A stretch of DNA of 64,000 nt. It comes from an uncultured bacterium. GTDB taxonomy: Bacteria; Verrucomicrobiota; Lentisphaeria; Victivallales; UBA1829. The position numbers and the translations under genes are program-made. Positions 11,195 through 19,878 of the stretch are shown in pieces. The stretch lies in the NCBI GenBank assembly GCA_902780135.1, contig CACZEK010000002.1, positions 62,001 through 126,000 of the forward strand, in the 5' to 3' direction. The number at the start of each line of letters is the position of its first letter. Positions within the stretch are counted from its first letter, which is position 1. The notes beneath the pieces are model-generated. The model saw only the letters and a program-made list of their open reading frames with translations. It had not been told where the DNA came from and did no database searches.

Positions 11195-11869
11195 ATGAAC
11201 ATGCCTCTGAAACGTTTTGCGGCGGTGGCCCTGACCGTGTGCCTGCTCGGCGTCGCGGCGGGAACCGTCTATGCCGGACACGCTCCGCAACCCCAGCCCC
11301 AGCCGAAACCGCAGCCCCAGCCCCAGCCGAAACCGCAGCCCCAGCCGCAGCCGAAACCGCAGCCGAAACCGCAGCCCCAGCCCGCTCAGCAGGCTGCACC
11401 GCACGGGAGCAACATCATCGGCACGCTGAAGCCGCAGCGTTCCGGCGAACAGCCCATGATCGGCACGCTGAAGCCGCAGCGTTCCGGCGAACAGCCCATG
11501 ATCGGCACGCTGAAGGAACAGCCGAGTCCGCAGCCCAGAAGGATCGTGCCCCAGCCGGTCTATGCGGAGCCGGCCGGCGAACCCGAGAAGTCTCAGCCGA
11601 AACCCCAGCCGCAGAACAATCCGGCGCCCGAACAGCAGGCGCGTCCGCAGGGCAATCCGCCCCCGGAGAGCCGTCCCGCCGCCGCACAGCAGGCCGAACC
11701 CGCTCCGCAGATCGTTCAGGAAGCCGCGCCCCAGGCGCAGGAACCGATCATCATCACGCCGCGGTCCGTGCGCGCCGGGAATGTCTCTTCGGGTTCCGGT
11801 TCCCGCACAAGCAACCTCCCGGGGTACACCGGAGGCAACGGCAGCGGTCCGCTGATCTACAACCCGTAA
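11195..11869 (+). CDS. Secreted Pro/Gln/Lys-rich repeat protein, function unknown
   Basis: 224 residues. A signal peptide (MNMPLKRFAAVALTVCLLG, cleaved near VYAG-HAPQ) is followed by a QPQPKPQPQP-type tract of about 40 residues, then two exact 14-residue repeats (IGTLKPQRSGEQPM) plus the start of a third, a second Pro/Gln-rich region and a Gly/Ser-rich end. There is no recognisable fold or lipobox. Start chosen at the ATG after AAGGAGG (11181-11187); an upstream in-frame ATG has no good ribosome site. It is probably an extended periplasmic or surface spacer; that role is inference. It is followed by a strong hairpin terminator. Confidence 0.75.
   Translation: MNMPLKRFAAVALTVCLLGVAAGTVYAGHAPQPQPQPKPQPQPQPKPQPQPQPKPQPKPQPQPAQQAAPHGSNIIGTLKPQRSGEQPMIGTLKPQRSGEQPMIGTLKEQPSPQPRRIVPQPVYAEPAGEPEKSQPKPQPQNNPAPEQQARPQGNPPPESRPAAAQQAEPAPQIVQEAAPQAQEPIIITPRSVRAGNVSSGSGSRTSNLPGYTGGNGSGPLIYNP
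11417..11514 (+). repeat. In-frame 42-base tandem repeat
   Basis: Two identical units, 11417-11458 and 11459-11500, each encoding IGTLKPQRSGEQPM, followed by a 14-base partial third copy (11501-11514). Exact identity suggests recent slippage or duplication. Confidence 0.9.
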
Positions 11870-11903
11870 ATACTCCCTTTCTTAAACATAACGCGCGCCA
11901 TTC

Positions 11904-11946
11904 CGGCGGCGGCAGCTCCTCAATCCCGGGCTCCGCCGCCGTTTTT
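11904..11946 (+). terminator. Terminator after the repeat protein
   Basis: CGGCGGCGG (11904-11912) pairs with CCGCCGCCG (11933-11941), followed by TTTTT. It overlaps the 3' end of the convergent release-factor-like gene. Confidence 0.7.
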
Positions 11947-12411
11947 CCGTCTCGATTCGGACCAGCTCCGCCAGACCTGCGGATATTTCCGCATGGCGCG
12001 TTCGAGCTGGGAAACGCTCGCGCCGCAGAGCGCGGCGGTCCGGGCGAGGTCGAAATCCGACGCCGCCAGACGGTCGAACAGTTCCGCCGTCCACTGGATG
12101 AGGCGGGCATGGTTTGCGGGCGAGGGGGCGGGGAGCAGGGAGAAGCCTGCGCCGGACGGTTCGGCATGAACGCGCACGGCGATCTCGTACCGGAGCTTCC
12201 GCAGGGCGATGTGACGGTTCCGGGACTGGCTGCGCTCCTCGTTCGCGGACACGGCGATCCCGGTCGGACGGTGCCGCAGGCGCACGGCGGAGGACGTTTT
12301 GTTGATCTTCTGGCCGCCGTTCCCCGTGCCTTTCTGCATGATGAATTCGCAGTCGCGCAGAAGCGCGTCGTCCTCCGCGGTCAGCATGGCGTTGCGTTCG
12401 GAGGCGGTCAT
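11920..12411 (-). CDS. Release-factor-like protein with GGQ domain (ArfB/RF-1 domain family)
   Basis: 163 residues. The GGQ motif sits at residues 32-34 in KGTGNGGQKINKTSSAVRLRH, the catalytic loop that triggers peptidyl-tRNA hydrolysis, followed by the basic helix segment NEERSQSRNRHIALRKLR. The codon-recognition domains of RF1/RF2 are missing, so it resembles ArfB/PrfH-like rescue proteins. The C-terminal 80 residues (AELFDRLAASDFDLARTAALCG) are helical and differ from the short basic tail of ArfB. Starts at MTASERN; a lipoprotein gene ends 50 bases upstream on the same strand. Ribosome rescue is the likely role but the exact family is uncertain. Confidence 0.8.
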   Translation of the reverse strand: MTASERNAMLTAEDDALLRDCEFIMQKGTGNGGQKINKTSSAVRLRHRPTGIAVSANEERSQSRNRHIALRKLRYEIAVRVHAEPSGAGFSLLPAPSPANHARLIQWTAELFDRLAASDFDLARTAALCGASVSQLERAMRKYPQVWRSWSESRRKNGGGARD

Positions 12412-12461
12412 GGGAGAGAAATGGACAACGGATTGTGCCGGGACAGCGGGCGGGACGCGCC

Positions 12462-12902
12462 TCACTGGCGGCGTTTCTTCGAGATGCGGACGACCGGATC
12501 GCCGTTCAGCTCTTTCGAAACGACGATGTCGAAGCCTTCCTCGGTCGGACCGGAGACGGTCAGGCAGTAGTCGGACCCGTTCCTGACGATCGCTTCGGAG
12601 ATCAGCGAACGGAACACGCGGTCCGCATAGATGGAGTTCTGCGGGCAGTACATGCCCGTCCCCGTAAGCCCCTTGCGCGTGAGCGCGAGGATCAGCGACT
12701 GCGTGGCGGAGCTGACGAGCTGGTCGTTCGTGAGCGTGACGGCCTCGGGCGCGGGGTCCTGCGGGCCGGGGTCGACCGCGGGGGTGTCCGGCGGCGGATT
12801 GTCCTGGTTGCGCCAGTCGAACCAGAAATCGGCGCAGGAGGAGAGGAGAACGGGTGCGAGAAGCGCGAGCGAAAGGGAAACGGTGTGCAGGGATTTCTTC
12901 AT
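12462..12902 (-). CDS. Small lipoprotein, function unknown
   Basis: 146 residues. A lipoprotein signal peptide ends in the lipobox LLSSC (Cys near 23), followed by an acidic/Pro linker (NPPPDTPAVDPGPQDPAPE) and a compact domain of about 95 residues with an ALTRKGLTG and SDYCLTVSGPTEEG segment. No family is recognised. It is expected to be anchored in a membrane facing the periplasm. The gene lies just downstream of tRNA-Gly on the same strand and may be cotranscribed with it. Confidence 0.75.
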   Translation of the reverse strand: MKKSLHTVSLSLALLAPVLLSSCADFWFDWRNQDNPPPDTPAVDPGPQDPAPEAVTLTNDQLVSSATQSLILALTRKGLTGTGMYCPQNSIYADRVFRSLISEAIVRNGSDYCLTVSGPTEEGFDIVVSKELNGDPVVRISKKRRQ

Positions 12903-12933
12903 GCGCGGTGCTCCTTTGTGCGTTTAAAATAAA

Positions 12934-13008
12934 TGGAGCGGGCGAAGGGAGTCGGACCCTCGACAATCACGTTGGCAACGTGACGCTCTACCACTGAGCT
13001 ACGCCCGC
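12934..13008 (-). tRNA. tRNA-Gly (GCC anticodon)
   Basis: 75 bases on the minus strand with encoded CCA. Acceptor GCGGGCG pairs with CGCCCGC, discriminator U. Anticodon loop TGCCAAC lies between paired CACGT and ACGTG arms, giving GCC. D arm GCTCAGTGGTAGAGC and T arm GGTCCGACTCC are intact. Confidence 0.96.
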
Positions 13009-13024
13009 ATCTGGCATGTAAATT

Positions 13025-13052
13025 AATTTATCACTTGTTCCGGAAAAATCAA
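13025..13052 (-). promoter_or_regulatory. Promoter for tRNA-Gly(GCC)
   Basis: Minus strand: TTGATT (13047-13052), 16-base spacer, TAAATT (13025-13030), 17 bases from the tRNA 5' end. Confidence 0.55.
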
Positions 13053-13130
13053 GCTCGATACGCACATTTTTTTCAAAAAAGTTTGTTCCGCGCCGATTTG
13101 AGGCGGGAATCGGCTTTTCTTGAAGTCCCT

Positions 13131-13218
13131 GTGCCCGAGCGCAGCCGGGCACCGCCGCAGTCGAGGCGTTTGCCTCGTGCCCGAGCGCAGCCGGGCACTA
13201 CTCGACCCACTTCGTGGG
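13131..13218. repeat. Hairpin repeat, locus 2 (between two tRNA genes)
   Basis: Two identical 22-base hairpins (13131-13152 and 13177-13198, arms GTGCCCG and CGGGCAC) flank CGCCGCAGTC and the hairpin GAGGCGTTTGCCTC (13163-13176). A last hairpin, CCCACTTCGTGGG (13206-13218), abuts the tRNA-Gln 3' end. Reversed, the order equals that of locus 1. Confidence 0.7.
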
Positions 13219-13220
13219 GG

Positions 13221-13294
13221 TGGCAACCCTGTCAGGACTCGAACCTGAACTAAGTGGACCAAAACCACTTGTGCTGCCATTACACCACAGGGTT
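13221..13294 (-). tRNA. tRNA-Gln (UUG anticodon)
   Basis: 74 bases, encoded CCA. Acceptor AACCCTG pairs with CAGGGTT, discriminator G. Anticodon loop TTTTGGT between AGTGG and CCACT gives TTG. T arm GGTTCGAGTCC is intact. A weak promoter (CTGGAA, 17 bases, TAAAGT) precedes it on the minus strand. Confidence 0.95.
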
Positions 13295-13429
13295 ATGAAA
13301 AACAGCGTCTTTTACTTTAGCACGGATTTCGGATTTTTCCAGTTGAAAGCTCGAAAAAGAACGTTTTTTTCCGGCAGGGGTTTTGCCGTGCGTGAGCGTA
13401 AATGACGCGCCGGCGGCATGCCCGGCGTG

Positions 13430-15304
13430 TCAGCGGAGGGAGAGTATTTTCCCGGCGACGGCTTCGGCGATCGCTTCGGGCGTGAATCCGTGTTCCTCGC
13501 GGATCTTCGCGGTCGAGCCGTGCGGGATGATCTCGTCGGCTTCCCAGCCCCAGGAGAGCAGGGCGGGACACCCGTTTCCCGCGGCGAGTTCGGCGGCGAT
13601 GGACGCCAGACCGCCCTGTTTCACGTGGTCCTCCAGCGTGACGACGGGCTTGCCGAGGTATTGCTGGAAGAGCGCGGCGTCGAACGGCTTCAGGAACCGC
13701 ACGTTCACGACGGCGGCGCGGAGATTGTGCTTCTTTTCCAGAATGTCCGCCGCTGCCAGCGCCGTATAAATCTCGCGTCCGGCGCACCAGAAGGAGAGGT
13801 CGGAGCCCTCGCGGACGACGGCGGCCTTGCCCCATTCGAGCGGGGCGGGCGCGGGATCGCCGTCGGGCCTGCCGGAATTGCCCTTCGGGTAGCGGATGAC
13901 GGCGGGGGAGGCGTGCTTCAGCGCGGCTTCCATCATCATGGGGAGCTCGTCCTCGTTCGCGGGCATCAGGATCGCCATGTTCGGGATGGCGCGCAGGAAC
14001 GACACGTCGTAGATGCCGTGGTGCGTGGGGCCGTCCTCCACGAGGCCCGCGCGGTCTTCGCAGAGGAGGACGGGGAGGTTCTGCAGCCCGACGTCGTGGA
14101 AGAGGCAGTCGAGCGCGCGCTGGGAGAAGGTGGCGTAGATGGCGGCGACGGGGTGGCAGCCGTTGGCGGCGAGGCCGGCGGCGAACGCAATGGCGTGCTC
14201 CTCCGCGATCCCGACGTCGAAGAAGCGTTCGCGGTATTTGCGGATGAAGTCGTGGGAGATGCCGCATCCGAGCGCCATGGCGGCGGCGACCGTGACGAGT
14301 TTCGGGTCCTGCGCGGCGAGTTTTTCCAGCGATGCGCCGAAGACGGCGGAGAAGGTCGGTTTCGCGTCCGCGCTGCGGATCAGCTCGCCCGTCTCCGGGT
14401 TGAATCTGCCGATGCCGTGGAAGAGTTCGGGATCCTCGTTGGCGAACTTGCAGCCGCGTCCCTTCTCCGTGATCACGTGGACGATCACGGGCAGGTCGTT
14501 GTCCTTCACGCGGCGGAGCGTGCGGATGAGTTCGGCGAGGTTGTGCCCGTTCACGGGGCCGATGTATCGGATGCCCATTTCCTCGAAGAACACGCCGGGC
14601 ACGAGCAGGCTTTTCAGGGAGCTTTCCAGCCCGCGGATGCTTCCGATCATGTTCTCGCCGTGCGGGAAGATGCGGAGGAAATATTTCAGGGCGGTCTTCG
14701 TGCGGTTGTAGAGCTTCGCCGTGATGATGCGGTTCAGGATGCGGGAGATCGCCCCGGTGCTGCGCGCGATCGACATCTTGTTGTCGTTCACGATCAGGAT
14801 CAGCCCGCGGCAGGTCGACCGCAGATTGTTCAGCGCCTCGAACGTGACGCCGTTGGTGAGCGCGCCGTCGCCGACGACCGCGACCACGCGGTCCTCCTTC
14901 TTCAGCAGATGGTCCGCGACCTCGAATCCCATGGCGGCGGAGAGCGCGGTGCCGGAGTGCCCGGACCCGAAGCAGTCGTAGGGGGATTCGTCCATCTTCG
15001 TGAACCCGCTGATGCCGCCCTTCCGGCGGAGCGTGTCGAAATCCTTCTCGCGCCCGGTCAGGAGCTTGTGCGTGTACGCCTGGTGGCTGACGTCCCACAG
15101 GATCTTGTCCTCCGGGGCGTGGAACACCATGTGCAGTGCGATGGTGAGCTCGACCGTGCCGAGGTTCGGCGCCAGGTGTCCGCCGTTCCGGGAGACCACG
15201 TCGATGATCCGTTCGCGGATCTCCTCGGGCAGGGCGGTAAGCTCCTTGCCCGTGAGTTTCCGGAGGTCTTCCGGGGAATGGATGCGCGGCAGAATCTTTT
15301 CCAT
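13430..15304 (-). CDS. dxs: 1-deoxy-D-xylulose-5-phosphate synthase
   Basis: 624 residues, normal length. Thiamine diphosphate motif GDGALTNGVTFEALN, N-terminal NGGHLAPNLGTVELTIALH, the GIAEEHAIAFAAGLA pyrimidine-domain segment with the catalytic Glu, and THHGIYDVSFLRAIPN all match DXS. It joins pyruvate and glyceraldehyde 3-phosphate in the first step of the non-mevalonate isoprenoid pathway. Start chosen at MEKILPRI; an in-frame TTG 45 bases upstream overlaps the promoter region. The gene is divergent from guaA and followed by two tRNA genes. Confidence 0.96.
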   Translation of the reverse strand: MEKILPRIHSPEDLRKLTGKELTALPEEIRERIIDVVSRNGGHLAPNLGTVELTIALHMVFHAPEDKILWDVSHQAYTHKLLTGREKDFDTLRRKGGISGFTKMDESPYDCFGSGHSGTALSAAMGFEVADHLLKKEDRVVAVVGDGALTNGVTFEALNNLRSTCRGLILIVNDNKMSIARSTGAISRILNRIITAKLYNRTKTALKYFLRIFPHGENMIGSIRGLESSLKSLLVPGVFFEEMGIRYIGPVNGHNLAELIRTLRRVKDNDLPVIVHVITEKGRGCKFANEDPELFHGIGRFNPETGELIRSADAKPTFSAVFGASLEKLAAQDPKLVTVAAAMALGCGISHDFIRKYRERFFDVGIAEEHAIAFAAGLAANGCHPVAAIYATFSQRALDCLFHDVGLQNLPVLLCEDRAGLVEDGPTHHGIYDVSFLRAIPNMAILMPANEDELPMMMEAALKHASPAVIRYPKGNSGRPDGDPAPAPLEWGKAAVVREGSDLSFWCAGREIYTALAAADILEKKHNLRAAVVNVRFLKPFDAALFQQYLGKPVVTLEDHVKQGGLASIAAELAAGNGCPALLSWGWEADEIIPHGSTAKIREEHGFTPEAIAEAVAGKILSLR

Positions 15305-15351
15305 GGTTTCGGATTCGTTTCCCTGTGTGTCGGTGAAAAGTACAATCAATT

Positions 15352-15380
15352 AATTTACACCGGAAACAGGCTCTTTTCAA
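15352..15380 (-). promoter_or_regulatory. Promoter for dxs
   Basis: Minus strand: TTGAAA (15375-15380), 17-base spacer, TAAATT (15352-15357). Confidence 0.6.
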
Positions 15381-15483
15381 GCATTGTTTCGTTTTTTAGG
15401 GGATAATCTCGGAGCCATTTTTCCGTCCGCGCGGCGGCGGCATCGAAAAACGGGCGCATCGGCGGCTTTTTCGCGTTTTTTTC

Positions 15484-15512
15484 TTGATTTTTTGCGGAAA
15501 ATGCAGTATAAT
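15484..15512 (+). promoter_or_regulatory. Promoter for the GMP synthase gene
   Basis: TTGATT (15484-15489), 17-base spacer, TATAAT (15507-15512), 80 bases before the ATG. Confidence 0.6.
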
Positions 15513-15591
15513 AATTTGGATTAAATTATCGCGCGCATGGGAAGCCTTTTCCGTGCGGCGCAGCACCTTTTTTTCAACAGAGGAAACCGCT

Positions 15592-16572
15592 ATGGACAGC
15601 AACAAACGCCCGGACGACATGGTCCGCATCACCACGAAAGAACTCGCAGACAAGTTTATCGAAGAACAGATCGCCCTCATCCGTCAGCAGGTCGGCTCCC
15701 GCAAGGTGCTCCTGGCGCTCTCCGGCGGCGTGGACAGCTCCGTGGTGGCCGCGCTCCTGATCCGCGCGATCGGGCAGCAGCTCGTGTGCGTGCACGTGAA
15801 CCACGGCCTGATGCGCAAGGGCGAAAGCGAGCAGGTGGTCGAGGTGTTCCGCAGCCAGCTCGGCGCGAACCTGATCTATATCGACGCCACGGACCGTTTC
15901 CTCGACAAGCTCGCGGGCGTCTCCGACCCGGAACAGAAGCGCAAGATCATCGGCGGCGAATTCATCCGCGTGTTCGAGGAAGAGGCGCGCAAGCTCACGG
16001 ACGTCGATTTCCTCGCGCAGGGCACCATCTACCCCGACATCGTGGAAAGCGTCGGCGTGAAGGCGCACCACAACGTCGGCGGCCTCCCGCCCGATCTGCA
16101 TTTCGAACTCGTCGAGCCCGTGAAGCTCCTCTTTAAGGATGAAGTCCGCGTGATCGGCGCCGCCCTCGGACTCCCCGAATCCATGGTCAACCGCCAGCCG
16201 TTCCCGGGCCCCGGCCTCGGCGTCCGCTGCACCGGCGCGATCACCCGCGACCGCCTCGCCGCGCTCCGCGAATCCGACGCCATCCTGCGCGAGGAGTTCG
16301 ACCGCGCCGGACTCACGAAATCCGTCTGGCAGTTCTTCACCGTCGTGCCGGACTACCGTTCCACGGGCGTCCGCGACTCCAAGCGCGTGTTCGACTGGCC
16401 GGTCATCATCCGCGCGGTGAACACCCGCGACGCCATGACGGCGGTCGTGCCGGAGATCGACTGGGCGGTCCTGAAGAAGATCACGGACCGCATCCTCGCC
16501 GAGGTCCCCGGCGTCTGCCGCGTGCTCTACGACCTCAGCCCGAAGGGACCCGCCACCATCGAATGGGAGTGA
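15592..16572 (+). CDS. guaA: GMP synthase, ATP pyrophosphatase and dimerisation domains only
   Basis: 326 residues. PP-loop LSGGVDSS at residues 43-50, then HVNHGLMRKGE, LAQGTIYPDIVES and, in the C-terminal dimerisation domain, QPFPGPGLGVRCTG and a typical end GPATIEWE. It adenylates XMP and aminates it to GMP. Ordinary bacterial GuaA is about 510-525 residues with an N-terminal class I glutamine amidotransferase; here that domain is wholly missing and the gene has its own promoter and ribosome site (AGAGGAAA), so it is not a truncation. Either a separate glutaminase subunit exists elsewhere, as in archaea, or free ammonia is used. Confidence 0.93.
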   Translation: MDSNKRPDDMVRITTKELADKFIEEQIALIRQQVGSRKVLLALSGGVDSSVVAALLIRAIGQQLVCVHVNHGLMRKGESEQVVEVFRSQLGANLIYIDATDRFLDKLAGVSDPEQKRKIIGGEFIRVFEEEARKLTDVDFLAQGTIYPDIVESVGVKAHHNVGGLPPDLHFELVEPVKLLFKDEVRVIGAALGLPESMVNRQPFPGPGLGVRCTGAITRDRLAALRESDAILREEFDRAGLTKSVWQFFTVVPDYRSTGVRDSKRVFDWPVIIRAVNTRDAMTAVVPEIDWAVLKKITDRILAEVPGVCRVLYDLSPKGPATIEWE

Positions 16573-16615
16573 TCCCTTCTTTCCGTCCGGCTGAAACGAC
16601 AGTCGTTTTTCTTCC

Positions 16616-16648
16616 GGGACCGCGGTTCGCATCGCGGTCCCGTTTTTG
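16616..16648 (+). terminator. Terminator after guaA
   Basis: GGGACCGCG (16616-16624) pairs with CGCGGTCCC (16633-16641), then GTTTTTG. Confidence 0.85.
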
Positions 16649-16650
16649 TC

Positions 16651-16678
16651 TTGAAATCACTCTTTCGCGTGCTATATT
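16651..16678 (+). promoter_or_regulatory. Promoter for the large repeat protein
   Basis: TTGAAA (16651-16656), 16-base spacer, TATATT (16673-16678), 49 bases before the ATG; it begins directly after the guaA terminator. Confidence 0.55.
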
Positions 16679-16727
16679 ATTTTTGTGATATAAAACAAAA
16701 ACTGTTGTTCACGGAAAAGGATGTTTT

Positions 16728-19700
16728 ATGCCTTATTACGAGATCGAATCCGCTCTGACCTATAATTTTACCAGCGGCGACTATGTGTTGTTTTCCTCCG
16801 GCGGCGTCGCCTCGAAATGCAATGTCTACTCCGGCGCGCACGTCAGCATCGGGCCGAAAGGCGCGGCCAGCGGGACGTCCGTCTTCAGCGGCGGACACAT
16901 GGCGTTCCTGTCCGGCAGTTTGCCCGGCAAGGACAACAAAGTCCTGACCGGCGGCGTCCTGTCGGTCGGGCTCGGCACCCAGCCGGGGAATATTGACGCC
17001 GCCAACGGCGCGATCCTTCAGCTCACCATGGGCGGCACCTGGTTCGTCCAGCGTCCGACCGACTATGTCATAACGTCCAACGGCACCCAGATCAAGAAGA
17101 CCGGCACGACCTCCACCACGTCGGACGGCATCGTGTATGCCGGGTACACCGGATGGGATATGAAGACCCCCGGCTGTACGCTGAATATCGTCGACTTTGC
17201 GTCCGCCGCCTTCGTGAAAGTCTCCAGCGGATGCAGCCTGGGGCTCGGCGGCGGCCACGGATACGGCGCGGGCGCGGCGGGACGGATCGACGTTTACAGC
17301 GGCGGCTCGGCGGTCCTCGAAAAGGCGAACTATGTCGGGCTCGCCACCGTGCATTCGGGCGGGACCATGACCCTCGGCGCGTATTCGGAAAACACCACGG
17401 TCATGGAGAACGGCGGATACCTGTACATTCCCGACGAAAGCATCCTTCTGCCGGACCTGTACCCGGACTACGACCTGAACGTCAGGATCAAGCCGAATAC
17501 CTTCAAGGACCTCGTCCTCAGCGGCCCATACCAGAGCGCCACGGCGCATTCCGGCACGGTCGCCTCCCATGTCACGCTGAAAGGAAGCGCCGGGCTGGAC
17601 GTGTTCGATGGCGGAAAAGCGGTCAACACCGTGCTTTCCAGCGGCTACCTCACGGTCGAGTCGGGCGGCGTCGCGAGCGGCGTCTCGATGGCCGATTCCG
17701 GCTTCGTCATGGTTTCCGGCGGCGGCATGCTCACCGGACAGCTCGATTTCGGGACCGGCACCGTGTACGTCGAGGACGGCGGCATCGTCGATTTCGACAT
17801 CTCCGCGCTCAAGGGCGGCAATGCCGTCCTGCTGACCAATTACAACATGATCCCGGTCAATTCCGGCGAACTGCGCAACACGATCACGGTCTCCGCCGAA
17901 ACGCAGGCGAAAGGCTCCTACGCGCTCGCGACGAAGGCTTACTCGCTGAGTTTGGACTCGGAATACCGTTCCGAACAGCAGAAGATCTTCGCCATCTGCG
18001 GCAAGGACGGCTCGAAACTCGGCGCGGTCATGATCGGCACGAAGGCGCTCGTCGGCGACCGCACATACGCCCTCAACCTCAGCGGGTCCGGCGACCTGTC
18101 GCTCACGGTCGCGGCATACGCCGAGGGCGACGAGATCTGGACCGATTCGAGACCCGACTCCGACGACGGCCGGAACAACAACCTCTTCGTCTCGAAGATC
18201 AAATACGTGCTGCCGGAGTACGCCCGGAAGCTGGATTCCACCCCGATCAAACCCGCACCCGGCGTCACGCCCGTCCTCCTGGACCGGAAACTTGCCATCA
18301 CAGTCAACAATCAAACGTACAGGAACTACGTCGGGGAGGGCGACGGCGCGGACTTCGCGAAGATCACGCTGGAGAAGTCCGCGAGGCTGAGTTTCTCCGT
18401 CGGCGCCACGGGCTCCGCGAAGTTCACCGTGTGGAAAGCCGTCCCGCTCGAAGAAGACGGCGAATTCAAGGTGGAGGCGGTCAAGTCGGTTTCGGCAAAG
18501 AAAGCAACAGCGAAAGCCGCGGAATACACCGCGTCGACCGGACCGCTTCTGCTGGAGTCCGGCGTTTACTATGTCTCCATGGAGGCAAGCGAGAAGAAAG
18601 GCAGCCGGGCGTATTACAACGTGTCCGTCGACCAGGAGAAAGTTTTCCTGAAGAGCGACAACTCCGACGACTGGGGCAACGTCAAGGATATGGGCCCGGG
18701 CGGCGAGGTCGACAACAAGACGGTCGGCACACTGAAAGCCGCGCCCTCGAAAGTCGTGACCGGCGGCTGGGTCGGCTGCGGCGACGCGGTCGACTACAAG
18801 AAGTTCCGCCTCGACACCGCGGCGAACCTGGTCTTCCATGTGAAAGCCGGGGACGCTTCGAAGTTTGCGGTCTACTGTCTGAACGGCCCGAAAAAGGAGC
18901 GGTATTCCCTGAAATCGCTTCTCTCGTCGAAACTGTCCAAAAATCCGCTGTACGGTCAGGACGGCGAACCGGCGTATCAGACGGTGACCAAGGCGCTTCT
19001 GCTGGAGGCGGGCAATTACTACCTCTGCATGACTTCCGCGAATGCCGCGAAAGGCGGCGACGCGGACTACGACATCCTGCTGGACCCCTCCACCGTTTTC
19101 TACGATAAGACCGACGACCGGAAAAACGATGTCCTGGTCGATTCGAAGAAGAATCTGGTCGGCGTCTGCGAGACGATCTCGCTCGGCCTGACCTCGAAAG
19201 CCGTTCAAATGGACAGGGTCGCGGTCAACTGCGGCAAATGGAAGAACTTCGTCGGGCACAACGACGATACGGACTATGCGAAGATCAAGCTCTCGCAGGA
19301 CCTGACGGCGAGTTTCACCGTCGAGGCAAACGACGCCGCGAAATTCACGCTTTACAAACTCGTCAAAAAGGGCGAAAAGTATTCGTTGAAGGCAATTCAG
19401 TCGAAGACGCTCAAAAAGCAGGACGGCGTGTATGCCGCGACGCTTTCCGGCAAACTCGACAAGGACGAAGATTACTACCTCTGCATGAAGTCCACGAACG
19501 CGAAGAAGGGCGGAAACGCGTATTACAACGTGTCGTACGAATATGTCTCACAGGACAAGGACGCGCTGACTGACCCCGAGGCGGAAGCGAACGCCTGGAA
19601 CGGCGCCGGGATCAAGCCCGGCGCGGCGGATTCCGGTTTCGCGGACGCTTTCGCCGCGGACTCCGCCGTCCTGTCCGATGCCTTCGCGTCGGATGCCATT

Positions 19701-19847
19701 CCGGCGGACGTCCTCGCGGATGCCGGGTTCATGACGCTCTCCGGCGCGGACCTCGCCGGAATGGCGATGCCGGCCTCGTGCGATCCCGCCGTCTCGCCGG
19801 TCCCGGTCGCGGCGTCCGACGACATCTTCGCCGGACTGCTGGCGTAA
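16728..19847 (+). CDS. Large repeat protein: AIDA-like N-terminal region plus three PPC-like modules
   Basis: 1039 residues, no signal peptide. Residues 1 to about 350 are Gly/Ser-rich beta-type repeats (VFSGGHMAF, VYSGGSAVLE, TVHSGGTMTL, VESGGVASGVSM) resembling AIDA-type autotransporter passengers. About 350-480 is a Ser/Ala-rich linking domain. Three modules of about 150 residues follow, anchored on NYVGEGDGADFAKI (near 531), GWVGCGDAVDYKKF (680) and NFVGHNDDTDYAKI (839); each continues with a KFTxYKL-type strand, an LLEAGNYYLCM-type strand and A(K)KGG-Y. This resembles pre-peptidase C-terminal domains. The end is Ala/Asp-rich with no barrel, LPXTG or PEP-CTERM. AAAGGA six bases upstream supports the start. 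Probably a surface protein exported by a non-Sec route (inference). Confidence 0.75.
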   Translation: MPYYEIESALTYNFTSGDYVLFSSGGVASKCNVYSGAHVSIGPKGAASGTSVFSGGHMAFLSGSLPGKDNKVLTGGVLSVGLGTQPGNIDAANGAILQLTMGGTWFVQRPTDYVITSNGTQIKKTGTTSTTSDGIVYAGYTGWDMKTPGCTLNIVDFASAAFVKVSSGCSLGLGGGHGYGAGAAGRIDVYSGGSAVLEKANYVGLATVHSGGTMTLGAYSENTTVMENGGYLYIPDESILLPDLYPDYDLNVRIKPNTFKDLVLSGPYQSATAHSGTVASHVTLKGSAGLDVFDGGKAVNTVLSSGYLTVESGGVASGVSMADSGFVMVSGGGMLTGQLDFGTGTVYVEDGGIVDFDISALKGGNAVLLTNYNMIPVNSGELRNTITVSAETQAKGSYALATKAYSLSLDSEYRSEQQKIFAICGKDGSKLGAVMIGTKALVGDRTYALNLSGSGDLSLTVAAYAEGDEIWTDSRPDSDDGRNNNLFVSKIKYVLPEYARKLDSTPIKPAPGVTPVLLDRKLAITVNNQTYRNYVGEGDGADFAKITLEKSARLSFSVGATGSAKFTVWKAVPLEEDGEFKVEAVKSVSAKKATAKAAEYTASTGPLLLESGVYYVSMEASEKKGSRAYYNVSVDQEKVFLKSDNSDDWGNVKDMGPGGEVDNKTVGTLKAAPSKVVTGGWVGCGDAVDYKKFRLDTAANLVFHVKAGDASKFAVYCLNGPKKERYSLKSLLSSKLSKNPLYGQDGEPAYQTVTKALLLEAGNYYLCMTSANAAKGGDADYDILLDPSTVFYDKTDDRKNDVLVDSKKNLVGVCETISLGLTSKAVQMDRVAVNCGKWKNFVGHNDDTDYAKIKLSQDLTASFTVEANDAAKFTLYKLVKKGEKYSLKAIQSKTLKKQDGVYAATLSGKLDKDEDYYLCMKSTNAKKGGNAYYNVSYEYVSQDKDALTDPEAEANAWNGAGIKPGAADSGFADAFAADSAVLSDAFASDAIPADVLADAGFMTLSGADLAGMAMPASCDPAVSPVPVAASDDIFAGLLA

Positions 19848-19878
19848 AGCAAAGAACGCTTTCTGTCTATTGGAGAAT

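Noticed and set aside
13131..13218. CRISPR array
   Set aside because: Only two copies of a 22-base palindrome with an internal palindrome as spacer; no cas genes; the pattern recurs at two other loci as hairpins.
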